64,000 nt of DNA from Plazaster borealis (taxonomy: Eukaryota > Echinodermata > Asteroidea > Forcipulatida > Labidiasteridae): contig CM037474.1 of assembly GCA_021014325.1 (NCBI GenBank), forward strand, positions 3,662,488 through 3,726,487, written 5' to 3'. The translations under genes were made by a program, and so were the position numbers. Shown one piece after another: positions 54,251-64,000 of the stretch. Below the pieces are notes generated by a model, which was not told the origin of the DNA, did not search any database, and saw nothing but the letters and a program-made list of their open reading frames with translations. Within the stretch, counting starts at the first letter, position 1; each line of letters begins with the position of its first letter.

Positions 54251-54603
54251 GGGCCCAATTTCATAAAGCCTGTAAGGAAACAAACTTGCTAAGCACATAA
54301 ACATCTTGCTTAGCTGAAACAGATAACAAGCCAAAATTGTGTAAACTTTACATTGTTGCAACTGGTGCCCCACTCAATTTTTGCTTAAGCAAATAAGAAT
54401 TTTTTTCTGCTTAAAAGCTTTATGAAAGTGGACCCTGATCAGGGTTCAATAAGATGGTGCTATGAAAAATGTTCTGCCAAACAAGAAATTTGCGGGAAAC
54501 CAATCACAAACAATAATACTTTGCATACTATTTTGGCCGGTAACCTGTTTCTGCTGAGCAAGATTTGTCTGTGCTTAGCAATTTATTTTAATTGGGCCCT
54601 GAC
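54251..54603. mobile_element. MITE-like element (GGGCCCAATTTCATAAAGC ends) and adjoining copy
   Basis: The left end GGGCCCAATTTCATAAAGC and right end GCTTTATGAAAGTGGACCC (54418-54436) are inverted. The next 160 bp end ATTGGGCCCTGA and repeat the CTTAGCA and TTTCTGCT motifs. The family is related to 18141-18290. Confidence 0.65.
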
Positions 54604-55862
54604 TAGCCGAAGATATAGCTTATTCTAAACAAAAGGATATTGTTGAGCCCTGTTTTTGGCCATTGCTGAAATCTCATCTGCCATTATTAAGCCAAAGATG
54701 AAGCTGAGGTTTACAAGAACAACTTGGTGAGTTTTTGTTCTTGTTCTCAGCTGGGTTTTGATCAATTTGCTTAGTCCACTTTAAACAATTTGTTTTACAA
54801 GCTGTCTAATTTCAGCCATTATATCTTTTGATGACTTTCCTTCAACCACCTGAGTATTGTGTCCACCTTTTATTATTATGTGCCTGTTGAAATGTAGTGG
54901 ATACGTTTGTATTGGGGACGCTTTAGTATTGTGGTCACACATTATCATTGTGGCTACCTGTGTAATATGGCCACCTCCCTACAATGAGGACCGCCCTCCT
55001 ACTTGACCCTCTCTTGAAATCTTGTACATACCTGATGTCATGTGTACAGTGGCTGTGTAATGGCTACCTTGCTTTATCAGCCTTCACACTTTTGCCTACC
55101 TTTGCACGGTGGCAACTTCGAAACTTATCAAAACTTATGATGACGCTTTCATGACAACCCACTTAAGCCTCTCTCCCTTTCTGCTATGGCCACTCTGAAT
55201 CCAGTATCTCACTCCATCCATCTGTTAGCATGACCATTGCAAACAGCTACCCAGTGGGACTGCTGGTGTCTGGTAATCACTTGCCCATTTCCTAATTCCC
55301 CAATTCCCAACGACCAGTTGCCATCTTTCCATTTTTTTAGGCAGAATAATGAAATGCCATTCAGTGTCTAAAATGTAGTCGGGTACCTAAGACGAATACC
55401 TTAGCAACTTTGGCTATGGCTATCTCTGTAGGCTGCAACAACAATGTTGAAGAATAGCTGACTTTGGTGTTCTGACCGATTCCATTGCCAAAGCCATCAA
55501 TTGGGACATGGCTATCTCCAATGAATATCATGCCTCTAAACACAGACCACATACCAAGACCAGCATCGGTCATTCCTGTATTGTAATACAAACTTAAACA
55601 AGCTGCAGTATTTCTCTTCTTTTTCCTTGAGGGCCTCTCAGCATATCAAAGATTGTTACGTAATTCTTAAGTTTGTACTTTTGTATCGGTTTTAGTATTA
55701 TTATTCCTTTTTAACTTGGTAAGGGACCAAGCAATTTATAAACTTTTCGCAAGCAATGACCATGCAAAATGTGTAACTTTTTATACAAAATTATAATATG
55801 CTTTTTGCAATATTATACCGGGGAATGTCAATTGGTTTTAACAATATCAATTTTATCATGTA

Positions 55863-56200
55863 ATGTCTTCCAAGGTTGTTGTGATTAAGAAGAGTTAGAA
55901 ACTTCTTCTACTACACAGCATGTTGTGACCGAGAGGTGTAGAGCATCAGATTCAAGCTCTGATTGCCGAGTCATCAGAGTGTGGGTTCGAATCTCGGTCA
56001 CTGGCACTTGTGTCCTTGGGCAAGACACTCTACTATAATTGCTTCTCATCACCCAGGAGTAAATGTGTACCTGTAAGGGTAGTTATTGTTGATGTGAATA
56101 AAACAACCAATATGTTCCTGGTGCTGCATACTCCTAAGGAGCTTAGATGGTTTCAGGAATGCTTGAGGCCTATTAGTGGTGTAAGCGTTTGGACAATGTT
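55863..56200 (+). mobile_element. SINE-like element, copy with flanking homology
   Basis: CCGAGAGGTGTAGAGCATC (A-box region), TTCAAGCTCTGA and GTGTGGGTTCGAATCTCGG (B box) are followed by CACTTGTGTCCTTGGGCAAG and CTTCTCATCACCCAGGAGTA. The next copy at 57656-57985 matches throughout, including about 50 bp before the tRNA-like head. Confidence 0.75.
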
Positions 56201-57148
56201 GATAAGTTCCTAATAAGTGCCTATATTTATTAGTCGTCGTTAAATATGGCATCTCTTTGACATGAAATTGCCATAGTAACATAGACTTATTCAACCAATC
56301 AGCATACAAAATTTAGTTATTAAATTAGTCTGCTGGTTTAAAAACAAATTACATACTTGGTGGAAATACACAAAGGAGGATTTATTTATTTGTATAATTG
56401 AATTATGCTCCGGATATTTTTATTTGTAACAAAAGTCAAAATTGTTGTGACTTACTAGGTCCAATATTTTGTGACTTCCTAAGAGGTCCAGTAACTTTTG
56501 ACTACTTGGTCCACTATTTTGATATAAAGCCTTTTGCAATGACTGAAAATACCATTCAGTATTTCCGATGGCCTTTGATAAGTTGTGCTATGTAATTTTT
56601 TCTTCTAAAATACTTATTTTGCATCATACAGAAATGCTGCAAACCAGTACTTTTTATTACAAAGAAATACTCTGTAAATAAAATACAATTTCCCAACAAG
56701 ATAATGTATTCATAAATGCACATTCATGCATAAATGCATTTTCATGTTAACCGTGGCTTGCATGTTAATGTTTGCACACCAAATAACTGAGCTTTGCAAT
56801 TGGTATTCATAGGCTTTTGCAACTGAACGTTGTTTTTTTTCTCTAAATGCAAGCATGAAACTTTTCACCTGAGTTCCATGTTTTTTCTTTAAAAAATAGT
56901 GCCATAGAAATCTGAAAAATACTGGTTGGCCTTTTGTTCTCTTTTTCTTTTTTGATTGGGGGGGGGGATGTTTACAATTACAAAGTTGCATACCTGTAAA
57001 TATTTTATTTTTTCCCTGCAAAAGGTTGTGCCATTGTGACACATAATTCACTTTCTACAATTCTTGTATGAACTGTATACATGTTAATGAATCAATATGA
57101 GGTGCAAATATCTGACTAGGATGGGCAATCAGCGCGCATTCCATAATA

Positions 57149-57165
57149 TGCAGAGTCTGCTGCCA
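57149..57165 (+). repeat. GTCTGCTGCCACC motif copy
   Basis: AGAGTCTGCTGCCACCAAAG contains the same 13-base core as 11190 and 51190. The reverse form is at 58430-58450. A CCGCCATCTTGG (YY1-like) phrase follows at 57223. Confidence 0.5.
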
Positions 57166-57655
57166 CCAAAGGTCTCCTATTAGAAAGTGAAAACAGACCT
57201 TATGCATTGACGTCATCCAGCCGCCATCTTGGAGGTTAACTGATGATGCACGCCACACAAGATGGGCAAATGAAAAACCCCCTTTTGACCTCTAGGCTCG
57301 AGCGCCCTGCTCAAATGGTCTATTATCAAATATTATTTTTGCATCAAATTATGTCAGAACTACAAAATTGTAGTACTTTTTGGCTTAATTGAGAATACAA
57401 TACAAATACAAAAAATACATGGTATGAATATCATGGTATGAAATCATTATGACTCTTTGGAATGGAGACAATTCTGTGTTTACAAGAGAGAAAAAAATGT
57501 ATCTGTTTGTAAAATCTGAGTCAAGAACTAGTTGCACTCATTGAACAGCTTAGGTGAGATTATATAAACTTCCATAATTAGTCAGAAATTAGCTAAGTCA
57601 AGAATTCCCCAATAACATCACTTAATTCATTCATGCACAGGGTTTTTATGGTATC

Positions 57656-57985
57656 TTGTAAAATCTTCCAAGATTGTTGAATTAAGAAAAGCTAGAAACT
57701 ACTAATATGCTGTAGGTTGAGTGCTCTCGGGCATCAAACTCAAGTTCTTGTGGCTGAGTCATTAGAGTGTGGGTTTGAATCCCAGTAGTGACACTTGTGA
57801 TCTTGGGAAAGACACTCATAACTATAATTGCTTCTCATCACCCAGGAGTAAATGGGTACCTGGGAGAGTAGAGATTGTTGATGTGAATGATTAGCAACCT
57901 GTGCACCCATTTGGTTGCCGGTGCTGCATACTCCAAAGGAGTTGAGATGGTTTCAGGAATACTTTTGGCCCAATGTGCAGTGGTA
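57656..57985 (+). mobile_element. SINE-like element, second copy
   Basis: It parallels 55863-56200: ATCTTCCAAGATTGTTG, AAACTCAAGTTCTTGTGGCT, GTGTGGGTTTGAATCCCAG, GCTTCTCATCACCCAGGAGT and GGTTTCAGGAATAC. It ends in a TTATTATTAG tail at about 58035. Confidence 0.75.
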
Positions 57986-58427
57986 GTTACAGTGTAAGGC
58001 CCTTTGATGTTTAAAAGCGCTAATGCCTATTATTATTAGTAGCATTTTTTATTATTATTATCATGAATGCGTGTGATGAGCAAAGTGGCAACAATGCGTT
58101 CTTTATTTTATTTGCAGTTGGTACTAATTGCTAAATCACTGCCAAACTTGCATGTGCTTTCTTTTTACGTCTTTCTAAGCTGTTTGCCTTTTTCCTGTCT
58201 TTCAAATGTAAATGCTTAATATGTAAAGATTTATGCATTATTAGTTGTTGTTGTTTGGGGGTTTATTTGGGGGGTTTCAATGGTTATGTTGTCTTGACAC
58301 AATACAAGCTGGCTTTTTAGTTTGCTTTTTAATGGTGCTTTGCATTTGCTAATATAAGTCTTGCCTGTTTGCACAATGGACCAATCGAGGGGGGCTATTA
58401 TGTTCCTTTGTTGTAGTTTGACACTCT

Positions 58428-58452
58428 GTAACGCTAGGTGGCAGCAGACACC
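58428..58452 (+). promoter_or_regulatory. CTCF-like motif (ACGCTAGGTGGCAGCAGAC)
   Basis: GCTAGGTGGCAGC on the plus strand fits the CTCF core SYAGRKGGCRS. It is the reverse complement of the GTCTGCTGCCACC motif seen three other times in the window. It may be a repeat-borne sequence. Confidence 0.35.
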
Positions 58453-59439
58453 AGGTAAATTCTCCCCCGCCTTTAACATAGTTCTGAGCATGCGCGCATT
58501 TCCGAAATCAATGGATTTAATACCCGGTGAGTCTGATGCTACCCAGTGTCCTGAAAAAGATTCCTTTGCTTCAAAACAGTAATTATTCATGGGATTGACC
58601 CTTGTGGTAGCCACTACCAAGTCATGTAAAGTTTGTCAAAATTCAGAATTTAGAAGTCGTTCAAATTTACGGTTTTAATTTTGGTCAGACAGTGAGGAAG
58701 CTAATATTTCACAGTTGGAATGTGTAATAAAACAGGAAGTAAATTTACCCATCCAGGCAAGAGATGGTACAACACTGGTAATACAAGCTCAGATTTATAA
58801 AACATGTAAAGTTTGCAAGAGTACCGGCAAAAGACGCCGGCACACTTCATGATATTAAAAGAAAGGAAAAGTTAAAACACATAACGCCATCTTGTTGACA
58901 AGAAGTCAGCATGTGTTGACAAAGTTTTTATATTTTTTATGCATTTATTAAAAAAGTGTTTTGGTTTTTAAACTTTAGGAATGGATTTGCCTTTAAAACA
59001 ATGTCAAAAACTGGTGTAGAGGTGGTGTCATTTTAAGAGATTGTTACAATAGGATGTAAATAAATGTTAATATTGAACATTATTTATTTATATATATAAG
59101 AGATGTAATTGTTTTTGCTACACACTGTAAAAAAGACCACTGATTCAATGATGTATTTTCTATTGGACGTTTTAATTATTAAGTACAAAGCTGTCTGCTT
59201 TTTTGTTTATTATTTTTTTTAAATATGATTTTTTGGGGTTGTTTTACCTCCCCTCAATGTTAAGGAAATATTAAATGTAAAAATTTCTTCAATATCACAT
59301 TGTTATATCAATGAACTTAATAACTTGTGGGTATTTGTTTATGAATGTCTTACTGAGTATTCTCTGACTTATCTTTGTTTGTTTAGAATATGCGATGCAA
59401 CTGGAGGTTGCTATCACAGGCCGATAACTTCATTTTTTA

Positions 59440-59560
59440 TAGGGCAAGGTCATTTTCATTTTTGCAAAGGGCACTTTCATAGGAAACTTTTAAAGGGGCA
59501 CCAAGGCCAACGGGGCAACAGAGGCCATGGCCTCCTTGTAATTCCGGGCCTGGTATCTTT
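59440..59560. repeat. Interspersed repeat fragment, copy 2
   Basis: GGGCAAGGTCATTTTCATTT, GGGCACTTTCATAGG and GGGGCAACAGAGGCCATGGC parallel 43240-43375. Confidence 0.6.
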
Positions 59561-60119
59561 CTGCAGTATGTCCTGTCACAATCGTACAACATCATCCAAA
59601 GTTAACAGAAAGTGCCTGTTTATGAACTGTGGAAGTTTTGAAACTCGACTACAGACATCTACCTCAATTACTTTGAGATACGATGCTAAATTTAAAACTT
59701 AAAAGAGCACTTATCAAATTTCATAGAGTACTTCAATTGCTAAATTAATACATTTGCTTCGCAGAAACTTTTTTAAAAACTTGACCAGCAAAAGTTAGCA
59801 TCACTATTGTATGCCATTTCAGCTGCATGGTACCCTGATTTGGATGTGCATTGTTGAAACCTCTCGAGCATAAATCACTTGATTTATTTTATTCCCTTTT
59901 TCACTCATGTTTTAAATTAACTTAAACCAGACGTCATGGAAATGTTATATTGTAAAATGGTATGATTATTTATATTACTGTACAGAACAAATTGTTATTA
60001 AGTAGTTTAAGTATGTCCATCATCAATTGAACAAAAATTAAAACTGGCATTTTGAATACAGACGAGGTTTTATTTGAGTTGTTTGTTGTTGTTTTTTGCT
60101 AGCCCGTCATAGATGAACA

Positions 60120-60540
60120 CTTAATGCAGTTTTTACTCCTTATGATATTGAGTAAAACAGTTCCAAGGTTAACCCATTTTAATTTTGAGTAAAAACGGCA
60201 AGGTTTACCCCCTTATTATTTTGTGATAAAATAGAATTAGCTGTTGCAAACTGCTTACCAACCAAAAGGACCTATGGTATAAATGCAAAAAATAGTTAAT
60301 GGCCTGACGTTTCGACCCTAGCAGATTCTTTCTATAGAAAGCTAAATGACAAGACAACACACATGAACAGGTATATAAGTGTAACCAAAGCAGTCACCTT
60401 ATTATTTTGTGATAAAAGCCTTGCCGTTTTCATTCAAATCACAATGGGTAAGCTTTTCAGTTTTTACTTAAAACCATTGCAGGTTTTACACAAATCATAA
60501 AGGGTAACCTCAAACTCAAAAGGGGTTAACCTTCCAGTAA
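60120..60540. repeat. Repeats with GGCAAGGTTTACCC motif and a Penelope-like end
   Basis: AAACGGCAAGGTTTACCCCC and its variants, TTATTATTTTGTGATAAAA, recur at 60195-60230 and, in related or reverse form, at 60395-60440 and 62170-62340. At 60302-60345 the minus strand has AATCTGCTAGGGTCGAAACG followed by TCAGG, a retroelement-end motif related to 2281-2322. Confidence 0.5.
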
Positions 60541-60544
60541 CTTA

Positions 60545-61135
60545 TTATTGGGTTGGTGTAGTGGTATCTTTCCTCGCCTTCCACCTCTATAGGACCCCAC
60601 TTCGAATCCCACCGGGGGCACTATGTGGATTGGGTTTTCAGTCCCTACCTGACTGTGTGGGTTTTTCCTGGAGTATTTCTCTGGGATTTTCCTCCCAAAT
60701 CTAAAACTGAAATTTTCTTCTTTGTCTTCTCTCCTTTGGGTTCTTGGCTAGTATAGTGATTAATAGCACTGAACACGCTTGGTAATTGTCAAAGACCACT
60801 CTCACTGGGTGTATCCCAACATATGCATAAAATAACAAGCCTGTGAAAATTTGGGCTCAATTGGTCATTGAAGTTGCAAGAAAATTACGAAAGAAAAAAC
60901 ACCCTCGTTGTACAAATTTGTGTGCTTTCAGATAGGAATAAAAGGCTTCTTGCAAGAAGTCTTTTATTATCTTAGTGAGAAATTACCCCTTTCTCAAAAA
61001 CTACGTTACTTCAGAGGGAGTCGTTTCTCACAATGTTTTATACTATCAACAGCTCTCTGTTGCTCGTTACCAAGTCAGTTTGATGCTATTATATATTTTG
61101 AGTAGTAACCAAACGTGTACAGTGCCTTTAAGTTC
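60545..61135 (+). mobile_element. SINE-like head followed by the CAACATATGCAT repeat
   Basis: TGTAGTGGTATCTTTCCTCG (A box like) and CACTTCGAATCCCACC (B box like) head the element. After about 60775 a second repeat follows with TTGGTAATTGTCAAAGACCA, CAACATATGCATAAAATAAC and TACGTTACTTCAGAGGGAGT, ending ACAGTGCCTTTAAG. A fragment of the latter is at 24240-24390. Confidence 0.65.
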
Positions 61136-64000
61136 ACTTTTCTTAGAGTCCTTGGCCTCACAACCAGAATTAATAAATGAAATAAATGAAATAGGTCACG
61201 CGGAACACTTTTGCGAATCCTCATTGGTTATTACGTTGCGTCTAAACGAATGGAGAGCGCACACTCATGGTTAATTTTTTAATATAGGTTTTCCCACAGT
61301 CAATTTCAGCAAAATATAATTAAATTTCGTTAACACTCATTCAAATTTACGCATAAATTTCCTGTAATCGAATTAATAGGGTTCTTTTTAGCTTCGTTTT
61401 CAGGTTTGTTTTAGTCGTTTTATTTCATTTATAGACATTCAAGACTACAATCAAGTTCACCATAAATCATGAAGACCCATCGAAACGCGCAGGAATTTGT
61501 TGCTAGTTTTTGTTTTCTTTTTCGTTTATGGGCAACGATTTCCAGCTTCTGTGTGCGTTCAAATTAAACACGAGTTATGGCTTATTCGAGTAAGTTGGCA
61601 ATAGCTCCTTTACTGGCACTTTAGTTGTTCTTTGTAAGAGGCGTTTTATCTTGCACAAATTTTTCATTTTGATTTTTTACCCCGTACCCGAAATCTAGAA
61701 GGCTGTTCAGTAAAGTGGACGGCCCCGTACACTGTGCGCAAGCGATGGGTACAGGAATATAGCCATATCACGGGTCCACCACGGCTCGTACGCTGTGCAC
61801 AAAGCAATGGGTACAGGAATATGTGTGACTAATATCCTGCTCATTTCTGCTAAGCAGAAAATTGTTAAGCAATATTTTCTGCACTAAGCACTAAGCAGCT
61901 CTGAAATTGGGCACAGTTGTCAGCAGAGTGTAACCTTTTGTAGGCCTGGCAGTAACGACTGTGTACTGCATGCATGTGACGTGAGTTCAAACCCATGTGT
62001 AGAAAAAAGAAACTCCAGTTTTGCCGTCTTAAATGATTCTTGCATTGTCTTATTTTTGTGGTCTAAGGAAGTTCAATAGAGAAGGAGGGGGTAAGAGGTA
62101 ATGGGGCAAGGGTAGTGGGCGTTTTTTGTTGTTTTTATTTCTCTCTTTTTAATTAGATATTTTTATTTTTTGAGGTAAAACTGCAAGGCTTACCCTCTAC
62201 GATTTCGAGTAAACACTGAAACGTTTACCCCTTAGATCTTGTGTTCAAAGCATTGCAGTTTTTGATCAAAACCAAAAAGAAAACCTTGAAGTTTCTGCTA
62301 AAAATTGAAAGCGTTGCAGTTTTCGATCACAATAGGGCATTTCCTGTCCGAATGATTATTATTTATTAATTTGTTTGGGGGTATAGGGGGGTTGAAGTAT
62401 GTATTGAGGTCTTTAACAGTTAGATTATTTTGTATTTTGACGCAATTTTCGTTTGAAAATTTCAACATTAAAATAATGTCACCTTCAAAACATAAAATTT
62501 ATTCCTACAAAATACTAATTTGAGAAACGAAACAAAAAACAAAAACCTATACCGTTTTTGGTTAGTTCTGATTAAATTTCACCGTTGCGTTAAATGATCT
62601 CACATTAAACAAACATTAATTGGTTTATTTTAACCACCATTTAATAAACTTTATGTGTTTATTTATCATTACATATTATTCCACCCTTGAGTCGCATTTC
62701 TGTTCATTACCGCGGGATCTTGCGGGAGCCAGTTGCGTATCCCTGTGGTCTTTGACAGGCACAGGTGATTGGAACCAGCCAAAGAAAACGACAGGTACCC
62801 GATTACCGCTGCACACCAGATAAACATATAGGCCTAGTAGGGGTCGGGGTACTCGACGGCTTGATGCCGTGACGCGATATTCAAAATGGCCATCAGCCAG
62901 GCATGTTCGGTATGTTTACACTGTGGACGTATTACCATCATTTTGATGTGATTTAATCAGATCTGGATTTATTGTATCTAGAGGTAAGCTTTATCTTGTA
63001 GTTCATTTAAGTTTAAAATGTAGAATAGGAATATGGCTCGTGGGAACCCGTGTTTAAACACTTAAATTGTCATAAAACGGGTAATGTTGTGGCATTTCTA
63101 TGTCCACCTTCATGCCCCTACGTAAACAACGGCACTTGACAACAGCCGGAAGTAGCTGTCGTTGGGCCCATTGTATGTGATTGTATTGTGCAATGGCGAC
63201 TTGCCGTCAATCAAATGAAACAATCGACATTTCTGTTTAGAGAATATGGGTTACGTAATCTCTAACCACTTGTAGTTTTCATAAATTGTATTTCTACCTC
63301 AATGCGTGGATGGTTGTATCTGAGATCAATGTGTGGGCCAACATGTTTCTAAAATGGAAAAAAGGGGAATTGCATGTAACGTGAGCTGTTGTAAACTGGG
63401 AAACTGCTTACCAAAAAAAGAAAGACCTGTGCTGTGGTGTCATCAAAATAATTATAATGGTCTCACGTGAATGAGGGGGGTTGGGTGGGTATCTGTTTGA
63501 AAATGAATTTGCTGATTTTAAGTTGTGATTTCCTTGAAACAATTACCGAATACAGAGAACGACGATACTGTGTAATTTTATTTCTGGTTGATAATGATAT
63601 TCAATGTTGTGTGTATTCGAAACTTGCCCAATTCACTATAAATAAATAAAATAAATAAATGAAAACAAGTGCAGTTATTCATAATCTAGGAACTTGGGTA
63701 ACAGTTTAAATTTGAGGACATTTTAATCGTTCATCTTTGGTTTAAAATGGTAGAATTTCAATATGAGCTCTTCGATAAAGGAACGTGTACGACCCATCAA
63801 TGTTTTAAAGACTTTTTGCCTTTTTTTCTTTGACGCAAATAATTAAAGTTTGAAGTAATTTTTTGAAATCGAAAATCGGGTTGTGCGGGCGTTTCAACAA
63901 AATTGTATAATTTTTGTATTATTAAAAAAAATTAACAGTGGTAATTCTGAGTTAGCACCTGAAAAAAAAATTGCCGCACAATCACTGCACATTAATTTAA

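Larger units (their letters stand above)
54010..64000. other. 3' flank, no protein gene supported
   Basis: It contains the 3' end of the ADAMTS gene (extent unknown) and then repeats. No ORF here has a recognisable domain or splice-consistent structure. A weak start candidate lies at 62886 (see findings). An AT-rich stretch of simple character covers 56400-57100 and 58900-60100. Confidence 0.6.

Noticed and set aside
58231..58620. 129-codon minus-strand ORF in the 3' flank
   Set aside because: It covers the recurring GCTGCCACCTAG motif and low-complexity sequence; no domain or gene structure.
1..64000. CRISPR array, operon, phage or bacterial mobile system
   Set aside because: The window is clearly intron-containing animal DNA. 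The tandem repeats have no spacer-like regular unique segments and no cas-like genes.

Overview
This window is eukaryotic genomic DNA from an animal, most likely an echinoderm and perhaps a sea star. That placement is an inference from the look of the interspersed repeats and was not checked by search. The window is AT-rich and non-operonic. It holds the 3' part of one large plus-strand gene cut into small exons with GT..AG introns. The gene is a secreted metalloprotease of the ADAMTS9/ADAMTS20/GON-1 class. The metalloprotease, disintegrin, cysteine-rich and spacer domains are not in the window and must lie upstream.

I support 32 coding exons between 2060 and 53524. They join in a consistent frame and encode 1895 residues plus a TGA stop. 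The first exon (2060-2183) carries the last four cysteines of a thrombospondin type-1 repeat (TSR, numbered T0 here). Twenty-seven further complete TSRs follow (T1-T27). Fourteen consecutive exons (3847-14049) are each exactly 165 bp, phase 0-0, and each encodes the module C-S-x-(S/T)-C-G ... W-x4-W. A Pro/Ser/Thr-rich linker follows T16 (14864-15343). Repeats T17-T20 run to 21099. A 22.7-kb intron (21100-43806) splits the array. Block 2 (T21-T27) starts with three tandemly duplicated 180-bp exons. The last four exons (50463-53524) encode a complete ten-cysteine GON domain, which identifies the gene class. A likely intron lies in the 3' UTR.

All other sequence looks non-coding: introns and 3' flank. 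It is dense in repeats: foldback and MITE-like elements (851-1128, 12892-13052, a pair at 44572-44717 and 50002-50143, and others), tRNA-derived SINE-like elements with visible A and B boxes, Penelope-like terminal motifs, minisatellites (41508-41895) and homopolymer runs. I could not support a second protein gene. A weak candidate first exon of a downstream gene is noted near 62886.

The most interesting features are the very long and recently expanded TSR exon array, with clear two-exon and three-exon duplications, and a tandem array at 13234-13826 in which the 3' half of a TSR exon and its splice donor are repeated four times. No clearly novel system was found. The novelty lies in how this ADAMTS gene has grown.
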